From a bacterium (lineage in GTDB: Bacteria; Patescibacteriota; Minisyncoccia; UBA6257; JAGGUH01): a stretch of 5,737 bases of DNA. The stretch lies in contig JAGGUH010000039.1 of assembly GCA_021158645.1 (NCBI GenBank), positions 1 through 5,737 of the forward strand, given 5' to 3'. Position 1 is the first letter of the stretch, and every line of letters starts with the position of its first letter. The notes under the pieces are model-generated. The model was given only the letters and a program-made list of their open reading frames with translations, ran no database searches and had not been told where the DNA came from. Positions 5,108-5,737 of this stretch are shown one piece after another. The translations under genes and the position numbers were made by a program.

Positions 5108-5461
5108 ATGGAGAAAAAAATTTCTTTTTTAAATGAAAACTTAAGAAAAGATATTTTAGAAATTAGACCAGGAATGAAAGTAAAAATTACTGAGAGAAAT
5201 TTTGAAGGCGAAAAAGAAAAACTTTCAGATTTCGAAGGCCTTGTAATTGCAGTTAGACGCAATAAGGGAGTTAACGGGACTTTTTGTGTAAGAAATGTTT
5301 TAGATGGAATTGGAGTTGAAAAGAAATATCCTTTTTATTCGCCAAATATTAAAAAAATTGAAATTTTAGAAGAATATAAAACAAGAAGAACAAAATTATA
5401 TTTCTTAAGAAATCTTTCTCCTAAAAAAATTAGAAAAAAACTAAGAAAAAAAACATCTTAA
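5108..5461 (+). CDS. rplS: 50S ribosomal protein L19
   Basis: L19 is a large-subunit protein at the 30S-50S interface. The 117-residue length is normal. Visible family landmarks are IRPGMKVKI (19-27), the beta-barrel segment EKLSDFEGLVIAVRRNKGVNGTFCVRNV (37-64), GIGVEKKYPFYSPNIKKIEI (67-86) and the C-terminal RRTKLYFLRNLSPKKIRKK (93-111), equivalent to the classical RRAKLYYLRNL. In many bacteria rplS lies in an rpsP-rimM-trmD-rplS operon; here it stands alone after a long gap and is followed by a sigma-factor gene. Its own promoter suggests separate control. ATG 5108 gives the expected N-terminus. The - strand frame over its start is a shadow of this gene. Confidence 0.96.
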   Translation: MEKKISFLNENLRKDILEIRPGMKVKITERNFEGEKEKLSDFEGLVIAVRRNKGVNGTFCVRNVLDGIGVEKKYPFYSPNIKKIEILEEYKTRRTKLYFLRNLSPKKIRKKLRKKTS

Positions 5462-5465
5462 AATC

Positions 5466-5498
5466 AAAGAAACAAAATACTTTTTTTTTCGTTTTTTT
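5466..5498 (+). promoter_or_regulatory. Hairpin between rplS and the sigma-factor gene
   Basis: AAAGAAAC (5466-5473) can pair with GTTTTTTT (5491-5498), with one G-T wobble, and three further A-T pairs extend it past an A-C mismatch, as in hairpin A at 4379-4412. The T-rich 3' arm ends directly at the sigma-factor ATG. It could be a leaky rplS terminator, a translation-control hairpin, or both. Confidence 0.45.
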
Positions 5499-5737
5499 AT
5501 GATAGAGGAAGAAAAATTAATTAAAAAAGCCAAAAAAGGCGATGTTTTAGCATTTGAGAAAATTTATAAAAAATATGGTCCAATAGTTTTTAGATTTTTA
5601 TATTGGAAAACTTCAGATATTGAAACTACAAAAGATTTAGTGCAAGAGGTTTTTTTGAAAGCATTTAAAAAAATTAAAAAATTTAAAATCAAGAAAGGAG
5701 TTCCAATTTCCTGCTGGATTTTAAGAATTGCTCGAAA
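5499..5737 (+). CDS. ECF-type RNA polymerase sigma factor (5' part)
   Basis: The gene runs off the window edge after 79 codons, so only sigma region 2 is present. AKKGDVLAFEKIYKKYGPIVFRFLYWKTSD (11-40) matches the region 2.1 pattern of extracytoplasmic-function and related sigma70 proteins. DLVQEVFLKAFKKIKKF (46-62) is the typical region 2.2 core-binding helix (family DxxQEVFLKA), and SCWILRIAR (71-79) matches region 2.3/2.4 (family WLxxIARN). Such factors direct RNA polymerase to specific promoters, often under stress; the target genes cannot be told. ATG 5499 begins directly at the family N-terminus; the frame is open upstream but has no other start. It is 37 bp after rplS and has no Shine-Dalgarno sequence. 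Confidence 0.88.
   Translation, partial: MIEEEKLIKKAKKGDVLAFEKIYKKYGPIVFRFLYWKTSDIETTKDLVQEVFLKAFKKIKKFKIKKGVPISCWILRIAR

Noticed and set aside
5077..5262. 61-codon open frame on the - strand over the rplS start
   Set aside because: It is antisense to a clear ribosomal protein gene and its promoter; composition is what the reverse complement would give.
271..5737. Recoded TGA (code 25) as in Gracilibacteria/SR1
   Set aside because: No identified gene has in-frame TGA; Trp is encoded by TGG and all stops are TAA.

Overview
This window is extremely A+T-rich (by eye roughly a fifth to a quarter G+C), with all recognisable genes on the + strand and every visible stop codon TAA. It is a replication-initiation locus: a short DciA-like (DUF721) gene, dnaA, dnaN, an exported OB-fold-like (DUF5666-type) protein, a 35-residue lysine-rich protein, rplS (ribosomal protein L19) and the 5' end of an ECF-type sigma factor. 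The small proteins, very low G+C, lack of recF after dnaN, DUF5666-type secreted protein and almost complete absence of Shine-Dalgarno sequences best fit a low-G+C Patescibacteria (CPR) bacterium. That placement is inference. In-frame TGA is not used, so nothing suggests genetic code 25.

Layout. Positions 1-270 hold degenerate T-rich tandem repeats, one perfect DnaA box (TTATCCACA, 196-204) and a strong sigma70-type promoter (TTGAAA, 18 bp, TATAAT) whose predicted start is the A of the dciA-like ATG. dciA-like and dnaA form an operon with a 9-bp gap. The 245-bp dnaA-dnaN gap has a perfect DnaA box on the - strand, a one-mismatch box, two long perfect A/T inverted repeats and 11-bp phased direct repeats; it is the best oriC candidate. 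dnaN is followed 37 bp later by the exported protein gene and then an intrinsic terminator. Positions 4125-4469 carry a third perfect DnaA box directly upstream of a promoter and a two-hairpin leader for the lysine-rich gene, which ends in a GC-rich terminator. About 480 bp without a gene then lead to rplS, whose extended -10 lies 8 nt before its ATG, and to the truncated sigma factor.

How the parts fit. DnaA binds its boxes and opens the origin, DciA-type proteins help load the DnaB helicase, and DnaN is the sliding clamp. The box placement suggests DnaA also controls its own operon and possibly the lysine-rich, potentially nucleic-acid-binding protein. Unusual points are the apparently leaderless promoters, the DnaA box paired with the lysine-rich gene, and a hairpin motif shared by the lysine-rich gene leader and the sigma-factor start. 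No mobile element, CRISPR array, tRNA or rRNA is visible.
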